Numbered from the stretch's first letter, positions 25,605 to 34,564 are shown. The stretch: 52,755 nt of DNA from Candidatus Accumulibacter propinquus (GCA_016714935.1 JADKBU010000024.1:1-52755), one strand, 5' to 3'. A program made the numbers and translations. The notes: generated by a model from the letters alone, not told the origin.

Positions 25605-27284
25605 ATGATGATTGAGCGTGTGCGGTGGCTGCTGATCCTGATTCTGCTCAGCGCCGCCAGCGGCGGTTCGCTTGCCGCCGCCGGCAGCGTTCAACCGGCG
25701 GATCTGGATCTCCATCCCGACGCCACCGTCGCGACGGCAGCGGTCGAAGTCGACGGCCGCGTACTGTTCCGCGTGCGCGGCGTCAGCAGTTTCCCCGCAC
25801 GCGAGCGTGCGGCGGCGATCACCGAGCGGATCAAGCGACTGGCGGGCGATCCGGCGCTGCCGGCGGATTCAGTACGGCTCGTCGAGTCCGGCGGCTATTC
25901 CTCGATCATGGCCGGCGACCGAAGGATCATGGCGCTCTTCGATTCGGACGCGCGCATCGAAGAAGTCGCACGCGAAACCCTTGGACTGGCCTTGTGCGAG
26001 CGGATCGGCAAGGCCATCGACGAATACCGCCACGACCGGGACACGCAGGTATTGCAGCGACGCGGCCTGGAGGCTGCGGGTGCCACGGCGGCGCTGGCAA
26101 CGATGGTGACACTGCTGCTGTGGTTGGCACGCCAGCTCAATGGCCTGCTGGAGCGGCGCTTCCGGAGCCGAATCCATCACCTCGGCATCCAGTCTTTCGA
26201 GATTGTACGGGCCGAAAGCATCTGGGCCGGGCTGCGCGCCGCCTTGTCGGCACTGCGCATGCTGTCAATCCTGATCGTCAGCTTCATCTACCTCGACTTC
26301 GTGCTCAGCCGCTTTCCGTGGACGCGCTGGCTGGCCGGGAATCTGACCGATTTCGCCCTTCGCCCCCTGCGACTCATCGGGGAGGGCCTGATCGGCTACT
26401 TCCCGGACCTGATCTTCCTGATCGTGCTGGCGCTGCTGGTCCGTTTCGTCCTGCGCCTGTTGCGGCTGTTCTTCGACGCCGTTGCACAGGGTTCGGTCAC
26501 CCTCCTGCACTTCGAAGCCGAATGGGCCCGGCCAACCTACAAGATCGCACGCTTCGCGCTGTTGGTCCTGGCAGTGATCGTGGCCTACCCGTATATCCCC
26601 GGATCGGAATCGGCTGCCTTCAAGGGGGTTACACTGATGTTGGGCGTAGTCGTTTCGCTGGGTTCCTCGTCGATCATCGCCAACCTGATCGCCGGCCTGA
26701 TGATCACCTACCGACGCGCGTTCAGGGTCGGCGACCGGGTGCGCATCGGCGAAGTGACCGGCGACGTGACGCAGGTCAGGCTGCAGGTCACCCATCTGCG
26801 TACCCTGAAGAACGAAGAGGTGACGATTCCCAACTCGCAGATCCTCAATGGGCACGTGATGAACTACAGTTCCCTGGCCAAGAAACAGGGCCTGATCCTG
26901 CACGCGACAGTCGGTATCGGCTACGAGACGCCGTGGCGGCAGGTGGAGGCGATGCTGCTGCAGGCGGCGGCGCGCACGCCGGGGCTGCTTGCGGAACCCA
27001 CACCCTTCGTAATGCACAAGGAACTCGGGGATTTCTGCGTCAGTTACGAGATCAATGCCTATTGCAACGACGCCAGGATGATGGAGCACTTGTATACCGA
27101 ACTCCGCCGCAACATCCTTGATCTGTTCAACGAATACGACGTTCAGATCATGACCCCGGCCTATGAAGGCGATCCGAAGCAGCCCAAGGTGGTCCCCAGG
27201 GATCAATGGTATGCGGCGCCGGCGGTCTCCGGACCCGTCGACGACGCGCCGGCAACGGCGAGTGGCACGCAACGGCCGGGGTAA
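25605..27284 (+). CDS. MscS-family mechanosensitive channel
   Basis: This encodes 559 residues. The start at 25605 has AGAGGA just upstream and gives a signal peptide (about 1-28). A periplasmic domain of about 120 residues follows, then four to five membrane helices around 155-340. The MscS core follows: pore helix GSSSIIANLIAGLMITYRRA, beta domain RVGDRVRIGEVTGDVTQVRL, NEEVTIPNSQILNGHVMNYS, and a C-terminal alpha/beta part with YEINAYCNDARMMEHLYTEL. It would open under membrane tension. It starts 43 bases after the acyltransferase stop. It is the second such channel within 10 kb but is not a close copy of the first. Confidence 0.9.
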   Translation: MMIERVRWLLILILLSAASGGSLAAAGSVQPADLDLHPDATVATAAVEVDGRVLFRVRGVSSFPARERAAAITERIKRLAGDPALPADSVRLVESGGYSSIMAGDRRIMALFDSDARIEEVARETLGLALCERIGKAIDEYRHDRDTQVLQRRGLEAAGATAALATMVTLLLWLARQLNGLLERRFRSRIHHLGIQSFEIVRAESIWAGLRAALSALRMLSILIVSFIYLDFVLSRFPWTRWLAGNLTDFALRPLRLIGEGLIGYFPDLIFLIVLALLVRFVLRLLRLFFDAVAQGSVTLLHFEAEWARPTYKIARFALLVLAVIVAYPYIPGSESAAFKGVTLMLGVVVSLGSSSIIANLIAGLMITYRRAFRVGDRVRIGEVTGDVTQVRLQVTHLRTLKNEEVTIPNSQILNGHVMNYSSLAKKQGLILHATVGIGYETPWRQVEAMLLQAAARTPGLLAEPTPFVMHKELGDFCVSYEINAYCNDARMMEHLYTELRRNILDLFNEYDVQIMTPAYEGDPKQPKVVPRDQWYAAPAVSGPVDDAPATASGTQRPG

Positions 27285-27319
27285 AGAACGCCCGGCAAGC
27301 CCCCCTTCCGGCCGGCCCG

Positions 27320-27709
27320 TCAGTTGAGGTCGATCGCGTGGCGCTTGAGGTCGTCGAGGCTGACGATCAGCAAAGCGGCTTCGTTGGTGGCATTGAGCAC
27401 GACGTGCGGCGCCTTGCCGGCCTGCAGGGCTTCGCGCCAGCGGGCGGCACACAGACACCAGCGGTCGCCGGGCTTCAGGCCGGGGAAATCGAACTCCGGC
27501 CTGGGCGTGGACAGGTCGTTGCCGCGCGCTTTCGAAAACGCCAGAAAATCTGCCGTGAGCACGACGCAAATGGTGTGACTGCCGAGGTCTTCGTCACTGG
27601 TGTTGCAACAACCATCACGAAAGAACCCGGTAATCGGTGCCTCGCTGCACGAGCCGAGCAAACCGCCGAGGACGTTGCGCTGGCTGCCGCCGAAATCATC
27701 GGGTTTCAT
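27320..27709 (-). CDS. DUF2237 family protein
   Basis: This encodes 129 residues with the DUF2237 pattern: GFFRDGCCNTSDEDLGSHTI, then GLKPGDRWCLCAARWREALQ and VVLNATNEAALLIVSLDDLK. The several conserved cysteines suggest metal or redox chemistry, but no function is established. Its ATG overlaps the iscX stop (27706-27709), so it is the last gene of the isc transcript. That placement hints at a link to Fe-S or sulfur metabolism, as inference only. Confidence 0.88.
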   Translation of the reverse strand: MKPDDFGGSQRNVLGGLLGSCSEAPITGFFRDGCCNTSDEDLGSHTICVVLTADFLAFSKARGNDLSTPRPEFDFPGLKPGDRWCLCAARWREALQAGKAPHVVLNATNEAALLIVSLDDLKRHAIDLN

Positions 27710-27900
27710 GTCAGTTCATCGATCCAGGCTTGCTGGATCGCCTCCAGCACCTTCTCGCCGCAATGCTTCGCGTCGTCTTCGAAGCCGGGCAAGGCGAGGA
27801 CCCAGTGCATCAGATCGACGAAGTTGATCTTCATCGGGTCCACGTCGGGGTGCCTCTCCGCAAGTTCGACGGCGAGGTCGTTGATGTCGGTCCATTTCAT
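27706..27900 (-). CDS. iscX: IscX, iron-sulfur assembly regulator
   Basis: This 64-residue protein is the usual IscX length, with the acidic helices typical of the family (KWTDINDLAVELAERHPDVD, then GFEDDAKHCGEKVLEAIQQA). IscX binds IscS and iron and tunes cluster assembly. It overlaps fdx by 4 bases (27897-27900) and the DUF2237 gene by 4 bases, so all are translated from one message. Confidence 0.95.
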   Translation of the reverse strand: MKWTDINDLAVELAERHPDVDPMKINFVDLMHWVLALPGFEDDAKHCGEKVLEAIQQAWIDELT

Positions 27901-28238
27901 CGCTTGCCCTCCCTGGCCATGTTGATCGAGTAGCGCGGAATCTCGATCAGCAACGGCGTTTCATTGACCATCGCCTGACACGACAGGCGAGAATTCGGTT
28001 CCAGTCCCCAGGCCTTGTCGAGCAGATCGTCCTCGACCTCATCGGAAGGTTCGAGCGCCTCGAAGCCTTCGCGAACGATGACGTGGCAGGTGGTGCAGGC
28101 GCAGGACATCTCGCAGGCATGTTCGATGGCGATGCCGTTCTCGAGCAGATTCTGGCACAGCGATTCACCAGGACGGGCGTCGATCACCGCGCCATCGGGG
28201 CAGAGTTCGACATGCGGCAGAACGATGATCTGGGTCAT
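27897..28238 (-). CDS. fdx: [2Fe-2S] ferredoxin of the ISC system
   Basis: This encodes 113 residues. The cluster ligands are at the same positions as in E. coli Fdx: C42, C48, C51 (HACEMSCACTTCH) and C87 (RLSCQAM), with the extra conserved C46. It donates electrons for cluster assembly on IscU. It overlaps the hscA stop by 4 bases (28235-28238). Confidence 0.96.
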   Translation of the reverse strand: MTQIIVLPHVELCPDGAVIDARPGESLCQNLLENGIAIEHACEMSCACTTCHVIVREGFEALEPSDEVEDDLLDKAWGLEPNSRLSCQAMVNETPLLIEIPRYSINMAREGKR

Positions 28239-30136
28239 GCTGTTTCCCCCGCCCGCGTGGCGAGCACTTCGCTGTCCAGTTCGCTGATGTTGCGCCCGGC
28301 GAAGGCCCGCCGGATCGACTTGTCCATGCGCCTGGCCGCAAAATCCTTGGTCTCGGCTTCGAGGTCGTCCATCGCCAGCATGATCTGCCGACGGTTCTCA
28401 CCGCTGGCCGCACCCTGGAGCTTGACGATGCCGTGCTCTACCCGCGCCAGTTCTTCGCCGGAGAGCAGGTCGCCATCCGTCGCCAGTGCCGAACTTACCG
28501 CCTCGATCAGCCGCTGCGCGTCCACCTGCGATTCCTTGAGAGCGCGCTGTAGCGCGTCATCCCTGACGTGCAGCATCGAGTCCCTGAGCATGCCGGCGAT
28601 CTCGCCATCCGACAGCCCGTAGGACGGCTTGACGACGATGCTGGCTTCGACTCCGGCGGTCTGCTCGCGGGCCGTGACCGCCAGCAGACCGTCGGCATCG
28701 ACCTGGAAAGTGACGCGGATGCGTGCGGCGCCGGCGACCATCGGCGGAATGCCGCGCAGCTCAAAACGGGCCAATGAACGACAATCGCTGACCAGTTCGC
28801 GCTCGCCCTGCACCACATGTACAGCCAGCGCCGTCTGGCCATCGCGGAAAGTCGTGAATTCCTGCGCCCGCGCCGTCGGAATGGTGGCATTGCGCGGGAT
28901 GATCTTTTCGACCAGACCACCCATCGTTTCCAGCCCCAGCGACAAGGGAATCACGTCGAGCAACAGCCAGTCGTCGCCGGCCAGACCGTTGCCGACCAGG
29001 AGATTGGCCTGCTTCGCCGCACCAATGGCCACGACCTTGTCGGGATCGAGATTGTTCAGCGGCTCCTGCCGGAAGAACTCGCCGACCGCGTGTTGCACCT
29101 GCGGCATGCGCGTCGCGCCGCCGACCATGACTACCCCCTTGACGTCGGCCACCGACAGCCCGGCATCGCGCAGGGCCTTCTTGACCGGCTGAATGGTCTT
29201 CGCCACCAGCGTCTGGCTGATCTCGGCAAAGATCTCCGTAGTCAGCGTCAGATCCACCGCCTCGCCACTGTTCAGACGGGCGTTGATCGGGGCCACGCCA
29301 TGAAAGGTCAGGTATTCCTTGGCCTCGCGCGCGCGCGTCAAAAGCATCCGCGAATCCTCGACCGACAAGGGTTTGAGTTGGGCCGCTTCGAGCATCCAGC
29401 AGAAGATGCGATGGTCGAAATCGTCGCCACCCAGCGCCGAGTCGCCGCCCGTCGCCAGCACCTCGAAGATGCCGCGCGCGAGCCTGAGGATCGAGATGTC
29501 GAAGGTGCCTCCACCGAGGTCATAGACCGCATAGATGCTTTCGGAGGCGTTGTCGAGCCCGTAGGCGATCGCCGCCGCCGTCGGCTCGTTGAGCAGGCGC
29601 AGAACCGGCAGTCCGGCGATCCTGGCGGCGTCCTTGGTCGCCTGGCGCTGCGCGTCGTCAAAATAGGCCGGGACGGTGATCACCGCACCGACCAGCGGCC
29701 CACCGAGCGAGGCCTCGGCCCGCAACCGCAGGGTGCGCAGGATTTCGGCCGAGACCTCGACAGGACTCTTCCGGCCGGCGGCGGTCTGCAGGCGCAGCAT
29801 TCCCGGCGCATCGTCGAAGACGTAGGGCATGCCCTCGCGATGAGCGATGTCCTGCAGCCCGCGGCCCATGAAGCGCTTGACCGAAACGATGCTGTTGCGC
29901 GGATCGAGCGATTGTCTGGCCTGCGCTTCGTAGCCGACTTCGCTGCTGCCGTCCGGCAGGTAACGCACCACCGAAGGCAACAAGGGGCGGCCCAACTCGT
30001 CGCTGAGGACAACGGCCAAACCGCTGCGCACCGTCGCCACCAGCGAATTGGTCGTCCCGAGGTCGATGCCGACAGCCAGCCGGTGCTGGTGCGGCGCTGC
30101 CGATTCGCCCGGTTCCGCAATCTGTAATAGAGCCAT
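28235..30136 (-). CDS. hscA: HscA, Hsp70-class chaperone for Fe-S cluster transfer
   Basis: This encodes 633 residues (E. coli 616). The ATPase domain shows GIDLGTTNSLVATVRSG, VPAYFDDAQRQATKDAARIA and YDLGGGTFDISILRL. The peptide-binding domain begins around 390. HscA recognises the LPPVK motif of IscU with help of HscB and ejects the assembled cluster. The first 22 residues before the GIDLGTTNS strand are slightly long but normal. It is separated from hscB by 120 bases containing a G13C6 tract, unlike the tight spacing elsewhere in the operon. Confidence 0.96.
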   Translation of the reverse strand: MALLQIAEPGESAAPHQHRLAVGIDLGTTNSLVATVRSGLAVVLSDELGRPLLPSVVRYLPDGSSEVGYEAQARQSLDPRNSIVSVKRFMGRGLQDIAHREGMPYVFDDAPGMLRLQTAAGRKSPVEVSAEILRTLRLRAEASLGGPLVGAVITVPAYFDDAQRQATKDAARIAGLPVLRLLNEPTAAAIAYGLDNASESIYAVYDLGGGTFDISILRLARGIFEVLATGGDSALGGDDFDHRIFCWMLEAAQLKPLSVEDSRMLLTRAREAKEYLTFHGVAPINARLNSGEAVDLTLTTEIFAEISQTLVAKTIQPVKKALRDAGLSVADVKGVVMVGGATRMPQVQHAVGEFFRQEPLNNLDPDKVVAIGAAKQANLLVGNGLAGDDWLLLDVIPLSLGLETMGGLVEKIIPRNATIPTARAQEFTTFRDGQTALAVHVVQGERELVSDCRSLARFELRGIPPMVAGAARIRVTFQVDADGLLAVTAREQTAGVEASIVVKPSYGLSDGEIAGMLRDSMLHVRDDALQRALKESQVDAQRLIEAVSSALATDGDLLSGEELARVEHGIVKLQGAASGENRRQIMLAMDDLEAETKDFAARRMDKSIRRAFAGRNISELDSEVLATRAGETA

Positions 30137-30194
30137 GAAGAAAATGAGGTCCTGAAGCTTGTTTCGTGGATGACGTGGAGGTCGCGCCAGCGAC

Positions 30195-30231
30195 AGCCGG
30201 TGGGGGGGGGGGGGCCCCCCTGAAACCGGCT
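30195..30231. repeat. G13C6 homopolymer inside a 7-bp inverted repeat
   Basis: Thirteen G (30202-30214) run directly into six C (30215-30220). They are enclosed by AGCCGGT (30195-30201) and ACCGGCT (30225-30231). The RNA can fold into a very stable hairpin in the hscB-hscA gap. The G count is likely variable in the population or misread. Confidence 0.85.
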
Positions 30232-30256
30232 GGCCAATCGCATACAGGTGTACGGC

Positions 30257-30784
30257 CTATTCTTCACACGCCGCAATCGCGTCGTCGATGTCAGCGAGCA
30301 GCTTCTCCAGAAACATCAGTCGCCGCACGCGATCAGCGGCCTGCTCCAGATCATGCCGATCGTCGAGCAGCACGGCGATTTCCTCATGGCGTTCACGCAT
30401 CTCACGCTGCAAGCGGTGGTGCAGACGCTCCAGCTCATGGTGTTCGCCGGCAGCGCGCGCTTCGGCAACCGCCTCGCGCCATTCCATCTGCTCAACGAGG
30501 AAGTCCGCGGGCATCAGGGCATTGTTCTCGCTGCCAAGATCGTACTCTGCCAGATGCAGCAGGTAACGCGCCCGCGCCAGCGGCTTCCTGAGGGTCTGGT
30601 AGGCTTCATTGACGCGTGTCGCCCACTGCAGCGAGAGCCGCTTTTCGGCCTCGCCGGCACTCGCAAAGCGATCCGGATGCACCTTGGACTGCATCTCCAG
30701 ATAGCGGCGGTCAAGCAGCGCCTGGTCCAGCCGGAACGTGGGCTGGAAATCGAACAGCGAGAAGTGATCCGCGTTGAAGTCCAT
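30257..30784 (-). CDS. hscB: HscB, J-domain co-chaperone
   Basis: This encodes 175 residues (E. coli 171). The J-domain HPD is at 36-38 in KVHPDRFASAGEAEKRL. The C-terminal three-helix domain that binds IscU follows (LVEQMEWREAVAEARAAGEH). It starts MDFNADHFSLFDFQPTFRLD, as expected for the family. It stimulates HscA ATPase and delivers IscU. It lies 70 bases after iscA. Confidence 0.95.
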   Translation of the reverse strand: MDFNADHFSLFDFQPTFRLDQALLDRRYLEMQSKVHPDRFASAGEAEKRLSLQWATRVNEAYQTLRKPLARARYLLHLAEYDLGSENNALMPADFLVEQMEWREAVAEARAAGEHHELERLHHRLQREMRERHEEIAVLLDDRHDLEQAADRVRRLMFLEKLLADIDDAIAACEE

Positions 30785-30854
30785 CCGGCGCGCCTCCTTC
30801 AGATCCGGGCGCGCTTAAACAGCAAGCCCGTCAGCCGCCGGATCGCGCCAGCAC

Positions 30855-31178
30855 TCAGACATTGAAGCTTTCGCCACAGCCACAGGCGTCCTTGACGTTC
30901 GGATTGTTGAACCTGAAACCTTCGTTCAAACCCTCGCGCGCATAATCGAGTTCTGTGCCGTCAAGGTAAGGCAGACTCTTCGGATCAATCAGCACCCTGA
31001 CCCCGTAAGATTCGAACTGGATGTCATCCGGGTGGGCGACATCGGCAAATTCGAGCTTGTAGGCCATCCCCGAGCAGCCGCTGGTGCGCACACCCAGGCG
31101 CAACCCGATACCCTTGCCGCGCTTGACCATGTAATTGGCGACGTGGCTCGCTGCCCGTTCAGAAAGCGTCACAGCCAT
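30855..31178 (-). CDS. iscA: IscA, A-type Fe-S carrier
   Basis: This encodes 107 residues with the three invariant cysteines at C35 (TSGCSGMAY), C99 and C101 (DACGCGESFNV), as in E. coli IscA. It carries iron or [4Fe-4S] clusters to target proteins. The start at 31178 is chosen by the family start MAVTLSE and GAGGT upstream; an ATG at 31208 would add ten non-conserved residues. Confidence 0.96.
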   Translation of the reverse strand: MAVTLSERAASHVANYMVKRGKGIGLRLGVRTSGCSGMAYKLEFADVAHPDDIQFESYGVRVLIDPKSLPYLDGTELDYAREGLNEGFRFNNPNVKDACGCGESFNV

Positions 31179-31214
31179 TCGAAAGACCTCCTGCTGTAGT
31201 TGCGACAAACCGTG

Positions 31215-31610
31215 TCAAACGGAAACCTGTTCGCTGTGCTTCTTTTTGTAATCGGCGACCGCCGCCTTGATGGCATCCTCGGCGAGAATCGAGCAGTGGA
31301 TCTTCACCGGCGGCAGCGCCAGTTCGTCGGCAATCTGGGTGTTCTTGATGTCCAGAGCCTGATCGATGGTCTTGCCCTTGACCCATTCGGTCACCAGCGA
31401 CGACGAAGCGATCGCCGAACCACAACCGTAGGTCTTGAACTTGGCATCTTCGATGACGCCACCTTTGCCGACCTTGATCTGCAGCTTCATCACATCGCCA
31501 CAAGCGGGCGCACCGACCATGCCGGTCGCCACGCCCTCCTCCTCCTTGCCGAAGGAACCGACGTTTCGCGGATTTTCATAGTGGTCCAGGACCTTGATAC
31601 TGTATGCCAT
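31215..31610 (-). CDS. iscU: IscU scaffold protein
   Basis: This encodes 131 residues. Cluster ligands are C37 with D39 (GAPACGD), C63 (YGCGSAIASSS), H105 and C106 (KIHCS). The HscA recognition motif LPPVK is at 99-103. [2Fe-2S] clusters are built here from IscS sulfur. It lies 23 bases downstream of iscS. Confidence 0.97.
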   Translation of the reverse strand: MAYSIKVLDHYENPRNVGSFGKEEEGVATGMVGAPACGDVMKLQIKVGKGGVIEDAKFKTYGCGSAIASSSLVTEWVKGKTIDQALDIKNTQIADELALPPVKIHCSILAEDAIKAAVADYKKKHSEQVSV

Positions 31611-31633
31611 GCTGTTTCTCCTTCAATGCTTCA

Positions 31634-32845
31634 TCAATGCGCGGCCCACTGGACCGTGCTCAAGTCGACGCCTTCCTGCACCATCTCCCACAATGGCGAG
31701 AGTTCGCGCAAGCGGCCAATCTTGTCGTGCAGGAGCTTGATCGCGTAGTCGATCTCCTCCTCGGTAGTGAAGCGGCCGAGCGTGAAACGAATCGAACTAT
31801 GCGCGAGCTCATCCTCACGACCGAGGGCACGCAGCACGTACGAGGGCTCCAGAGACGCCGAGGTGCACGCCGAACCTGACGACACCGCGAGATCCTTGAT
31901 CGCCATCAGCAGCGACTCGCCTTCGACGTACGCAAAGCTGATGTTCAGGTTGTGCGGCACACGCCGTTCGAGGTCACCGTTCACATATACCTCGTCGATG
32001 TCCGACAGGCCTTTCAGCAGGCGGTCGCGCAGCATGCGGATGCGCTCGTTCTCGGCGCCCATTTCCAGGCGTGCCAGTCGGTACGCCTCGCCCATGCCGA
32101 CGATCTGATGCGTTGCCAGCGTGCCCGAACGGAAACCGCGCTCGTGCCCGCCACCGTGCATCTGCGCCGTCAGGCGAACGCGCGGCTTGCGACGCACGTA
32201 CAAGGCACCGATACCTTTCGGGCCGTAAGTCTTGTGCGCTGAAAAGCTCATCAGATCGACCTTCAGTGCCGCCAGATCGATCACCACCTTGCCGGTCGCC
32301 TGCGCTGCATCGACGTGGAAGAGGATTCCCCTGGCGCGGCAGATGTCGCCGATCTCGGCGATGGGCTGGATGACGCCGATCTCGTTATTGACGAACATCA
32401 CCGACACCACGATGGTGTCCGGGCGCAGCGCCGCCTTGAACACTTCGAGGTCGAGCAGGCCATCGTCCCTGACGTCGAGGTAGGTGACCTCAAAGCCCTG
32501 TCGTTCGAGTTCCCGGCAGGTATCGAGAATGGCCTTGTGCTCGGTCTTCACCGTTACCAGATGCTTGCCCTTGCCGGCCAGGAACTGTGCCGCTCCCTTG
32601 AGTGCCAGGTTGTTCGACTCGGTCGCGCCCGACGTCCAGACGATCTCTTTCGGGTCGGCATTGACCAGTCTGGCCACTTCTTCACGTGCTTCTTCGACCG
32701 CCGCTTCGGCTTCCCAGCCGAAAGCGTGCGAGCGCGAGGCCGGATTGCCGAATTTCTCGACCAGATAGGGAATCATCTTCTCCGCCACGCGTACATCAAC
32801 CGGGGTCGTGGCCGAATAGTCGAGATAGATAGGCTGTTTCAACAT
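31634..32845 (-). CDS. iscS: Cysteine desulfurase IscS
   Basis: This encodes 403 residues (E. coli 404). The PLP lysine lies in SFSAHKTYGPKGIGALYVRR and the mobile-loop active cysteine in SSGSACTSASLEPSYVLRAL. The C-terminal part that docks IscU is intact (DYAIKLLHDKIGRLRELSPL). It releases sulfur from cysteine for IscU and other acceptors. It is followed closely by iscU and preceded by the second desulfurase after 53 bases. Confidence 0.97.
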   Translation of the reverse strand: MLKQPIYLDYSATTPVDVRVAEKMIPYLVEKFGNPASRSHAFGWEAEAAVEEAREEVARLVNADPKEIVWTSGATESNNLALKGAAQFLAGKGKHLVTVKTEHKAILDTCRELERQGFEVTYLDVRDDGLLDLEVFKAALRPDTIVVSVMFVNNEIGVIQPIAEIGDICRARGILFHVDAAQATGKVVIDLAALKVDLMSFSAHKTYGPKGIGALYVRRKPRVRLTAQMHGGGHERGFRSGTLATHQIVGMGEAYRLARLEMGAENERIRMLRDRLLKGLSDIDEVYVNGDLERRVPHNLNISFAYVEGESLLMAIKDLAVSSGSACTSASLEPSYVLRALGREDELAHSSIRFTLGRFTTEEEIDYAIKLLHDKIGRLRELSPLWEMVQEGVDLSTVQWAAH

Positions 32846-32898
32846 TGATCTTGCTCCGGGTTGTCCATGGTTATGCAGTTTTTCATGTGGCCGGGCCG

Positions 32899-34056
32899 CT
32901 AGACGGCCATCGCGGTCAGCCCTTGCAGGCGGGCCACGGTGGCCTGCAAGGCACTCAGAAAACCGGCGACCTGTTCTGCCGTGTTGCCGTAACCCAGACT
33001 GACTCGCACCGCTCCGCGTGCCAGATCGGGCGCGACACCCATCGCCCGCAGCACATGCGAAGGTTCCGGATTGGCACTTGAGCAGGCGGCGCCGCTGGCC
33101 ACCGCATATCCGGCACGGTCGAGGTGGCCGACCAGGGTTTCACCGTCGACGTCCGGGATCGCGAAATAAACGGTATTCGGCAAGCGTTCGGCGGCCTGGC
33201 CAAAGAGCGTCGCACCGCAGCCGCGCAGCCCGTGTTCGAGTTCGCCGCGCAGCTTGAGCAGGCGCTGCGCCAGCGCCGCCCGACGTTGCACCGCCAGTTC
33301 GCAGGCGACACCGAAGCCGACGATCGCCGCCACATTCTCGGTACCCGACCGCAAACCCCGTTCGTGACCACCACCGGCAATCAGGGGTTCAAGCTCGATG
33401 CGCTTGTCGAGCACCAGCGCCGCAGCGCCCTTCGGCCCGCCGATCTTGTGTGCCGACACGGTCAGCGCATGCACGCCCGCGGCATTCAGACGGCGAAAAT
33501 CGACGACAATCTTCCCCACCGCCTGTACGGCGTCGGTATGAAACCAGGCGCCGGTGAGACGCGCACGCTCGGCCAGCAGTCCCAGATCCTGCACCACGCC
33601 GGTCTCGTTGTTGGCCAGCATCACCGAAACGATCTTCGGTTTGCGGCCCATGGCCACGGCGAAGCGGCTGGCGTCGATCCGTCCGTCGGCGTCCACCGCC
33701 AAGCGATCCAGTGTCCAGCCGCGCCTTTCCAGCTGCTCCGCCGGCTTGAGCACGCAGGGATGCTCGATGGCACTCACTGCCAGCACACCGGGTTTCAGAC
33801 ACGCGGCAGCGCCTTTGATCAGCAGATTGTTGGCTTCCGACCCGCCGCTGGTAAAGATCACTTCGGTAGGATGTGCGCCAACTGCGGCGGCCACCTTGCT
33901 GCGCGCCTCGTCAACCGCGCGCCGCGCCGCCCGACCGTACTCGTGCCGGCTCGACGCGTTGCCGAAGTGCGCCGAGAGGTAGGGCAGCATCGCCTCGACC
34001 ACCGCCGGATCGGCGGGAGTGCTGGCGTTATGGTCGAGATAGACGGGCGCGAACAT
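32899..34056 (-). CDS. Second cysteine desulfurase (NifS/IscS-like)
   Basis: This encodes 385 residues, a class V aminotransferase fold with the PLP lysine in TVSAHKIGGPKGAAALVLDK and an active cysteine in VASGAACSSANPEPSHVLRA. It is clearly diverged from the adjacent IscS and has a shorter C-terminus, closer to NifS-type desulfurases. It sits between iscR and iscS, an arrangement I associate with Rhodocyclales-type isc clusters. It may serve other sulfur acceptors (thiolation, molybdopterin) or provide redundancy. The distinct role is inference. Confidence 0.93.
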   Translation of the reverse strand: MFAPVYLDHNASTPADPAVVEAMLPYLSAHFGNASSRHEYGRAARRAVDEARSKVAAAVGAHPTEVIFTSGGSEANNLLIKGAAACLKPGVLAVSAIEHPCVLKPAEQLERRGWTLDRLAVDADGRIDASRFAVAMGRKPKIVSVMLANNETGVVQDLGLLAERARLTGAWFHTDAVQAVGKIVVDFRRLNAAGVHALTVSAHKIGGPKGAAALVLDKRIELEPLIAGGGHERGLRSGTENVAAIVGFGVACELAVQRRAALAQRLLKLRGELEHGLRGCGATLFGQAAERLPNTVYFAIPDVDGETLVGHLDRAGYAVASGAACSSANPEPSHVLRAMGVAPDLARGAVRVSLGYGNTAEQVAGFLSALQATVARLQGLTAMAV

Positions 34057-34069
34057 GGCTAAGAGACGT

Positions 34070-34564
34070 TCAATTGGTCAGGGAAACCGATTTGTTGGTA
34101 CGTGCCCGCGGCTTGAAACGCCGCGCGTCCTGGATGATCGCCACGTGACCGCCGGTTTTTCTCAGTTGTTGATCAACCAGTTCCGCCAGCGTCACCGAAC
34201 TCAGGAACTCGTACATCTTGTCGTTCAGCGTCGTCCACAGCTCGTGGGTCATGCAGCGCTCGTCGTCGCGGCAGTTTTCGCGGCCGCCGCATTGCGTCGC
34301 ATCGAGCGGCTCATCGACGGCGCGAATGATGTCGGTGACCGTCATTTCGCTGGTCCGGCGCGCCAGACAATAACCGCCGCCCGGACCACGCACGCTTTCC
34401 ACCAGGCCATAGCGGCGCAGCTTGCCGAACAGTTGTTCGAGATATGAAAGCGAGATTTTCTGCCGATCGCTGATTCCGGCCAGAGACACCGGTCCCTCGC
34501 TGCAGCGCAGTGCCAGGTCGATCATCGCGGTTACTGCGAAACGTCCTTTGGTCGTTAGTCTCAT
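34070..34564 (-). CDS. iscR: IscR, Fe-S-sensing transcription regulator
   Basis: This encodes 164 residues, an Rrf2-family winged helix (MRLTTKGRFAVTAMIDLALR, then LSYLEQLFGKLRRYGLVESV). The [2Fe-2S] ligands are C92, C98, C104 and H107, the same spacing as E. coli IscR. The holo-form represses the isc operon. The start at 34564 is set by GGAGGA right upstream and the family start. It is the first gene of the cluster and carries a candidate IscR site in its promoter. Confidence 0.96.
   Translation of the reverse strand: MRLTTKGRFAVTAMIDLALRCSEGPVSLAGISDRQKISLSYLEQLFGKLRRYGLVESVRGPGGGYCLARRTSEMTVTDIIRAVDEPLDATQCGGRENCRDDERCMTHELWTTLNDKMYEFLSSVTLAELVDQQLRKTGGHVAIIQDARRFKPRARTNKSVSLTN

Noticed and set aside
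26265..27569. 434-codon open frame on the minus strand
   Set aside because: Antisense to the second MscS gene and overlapping the DUF2237 gene; no conserved content.
30195..30231. Rho-independent terminator between hscB and hscA
   Set aside because: A strong hairpin is possible but no U-tract follows in the direction of transcription, and termination inside the isc operon is unlikely.
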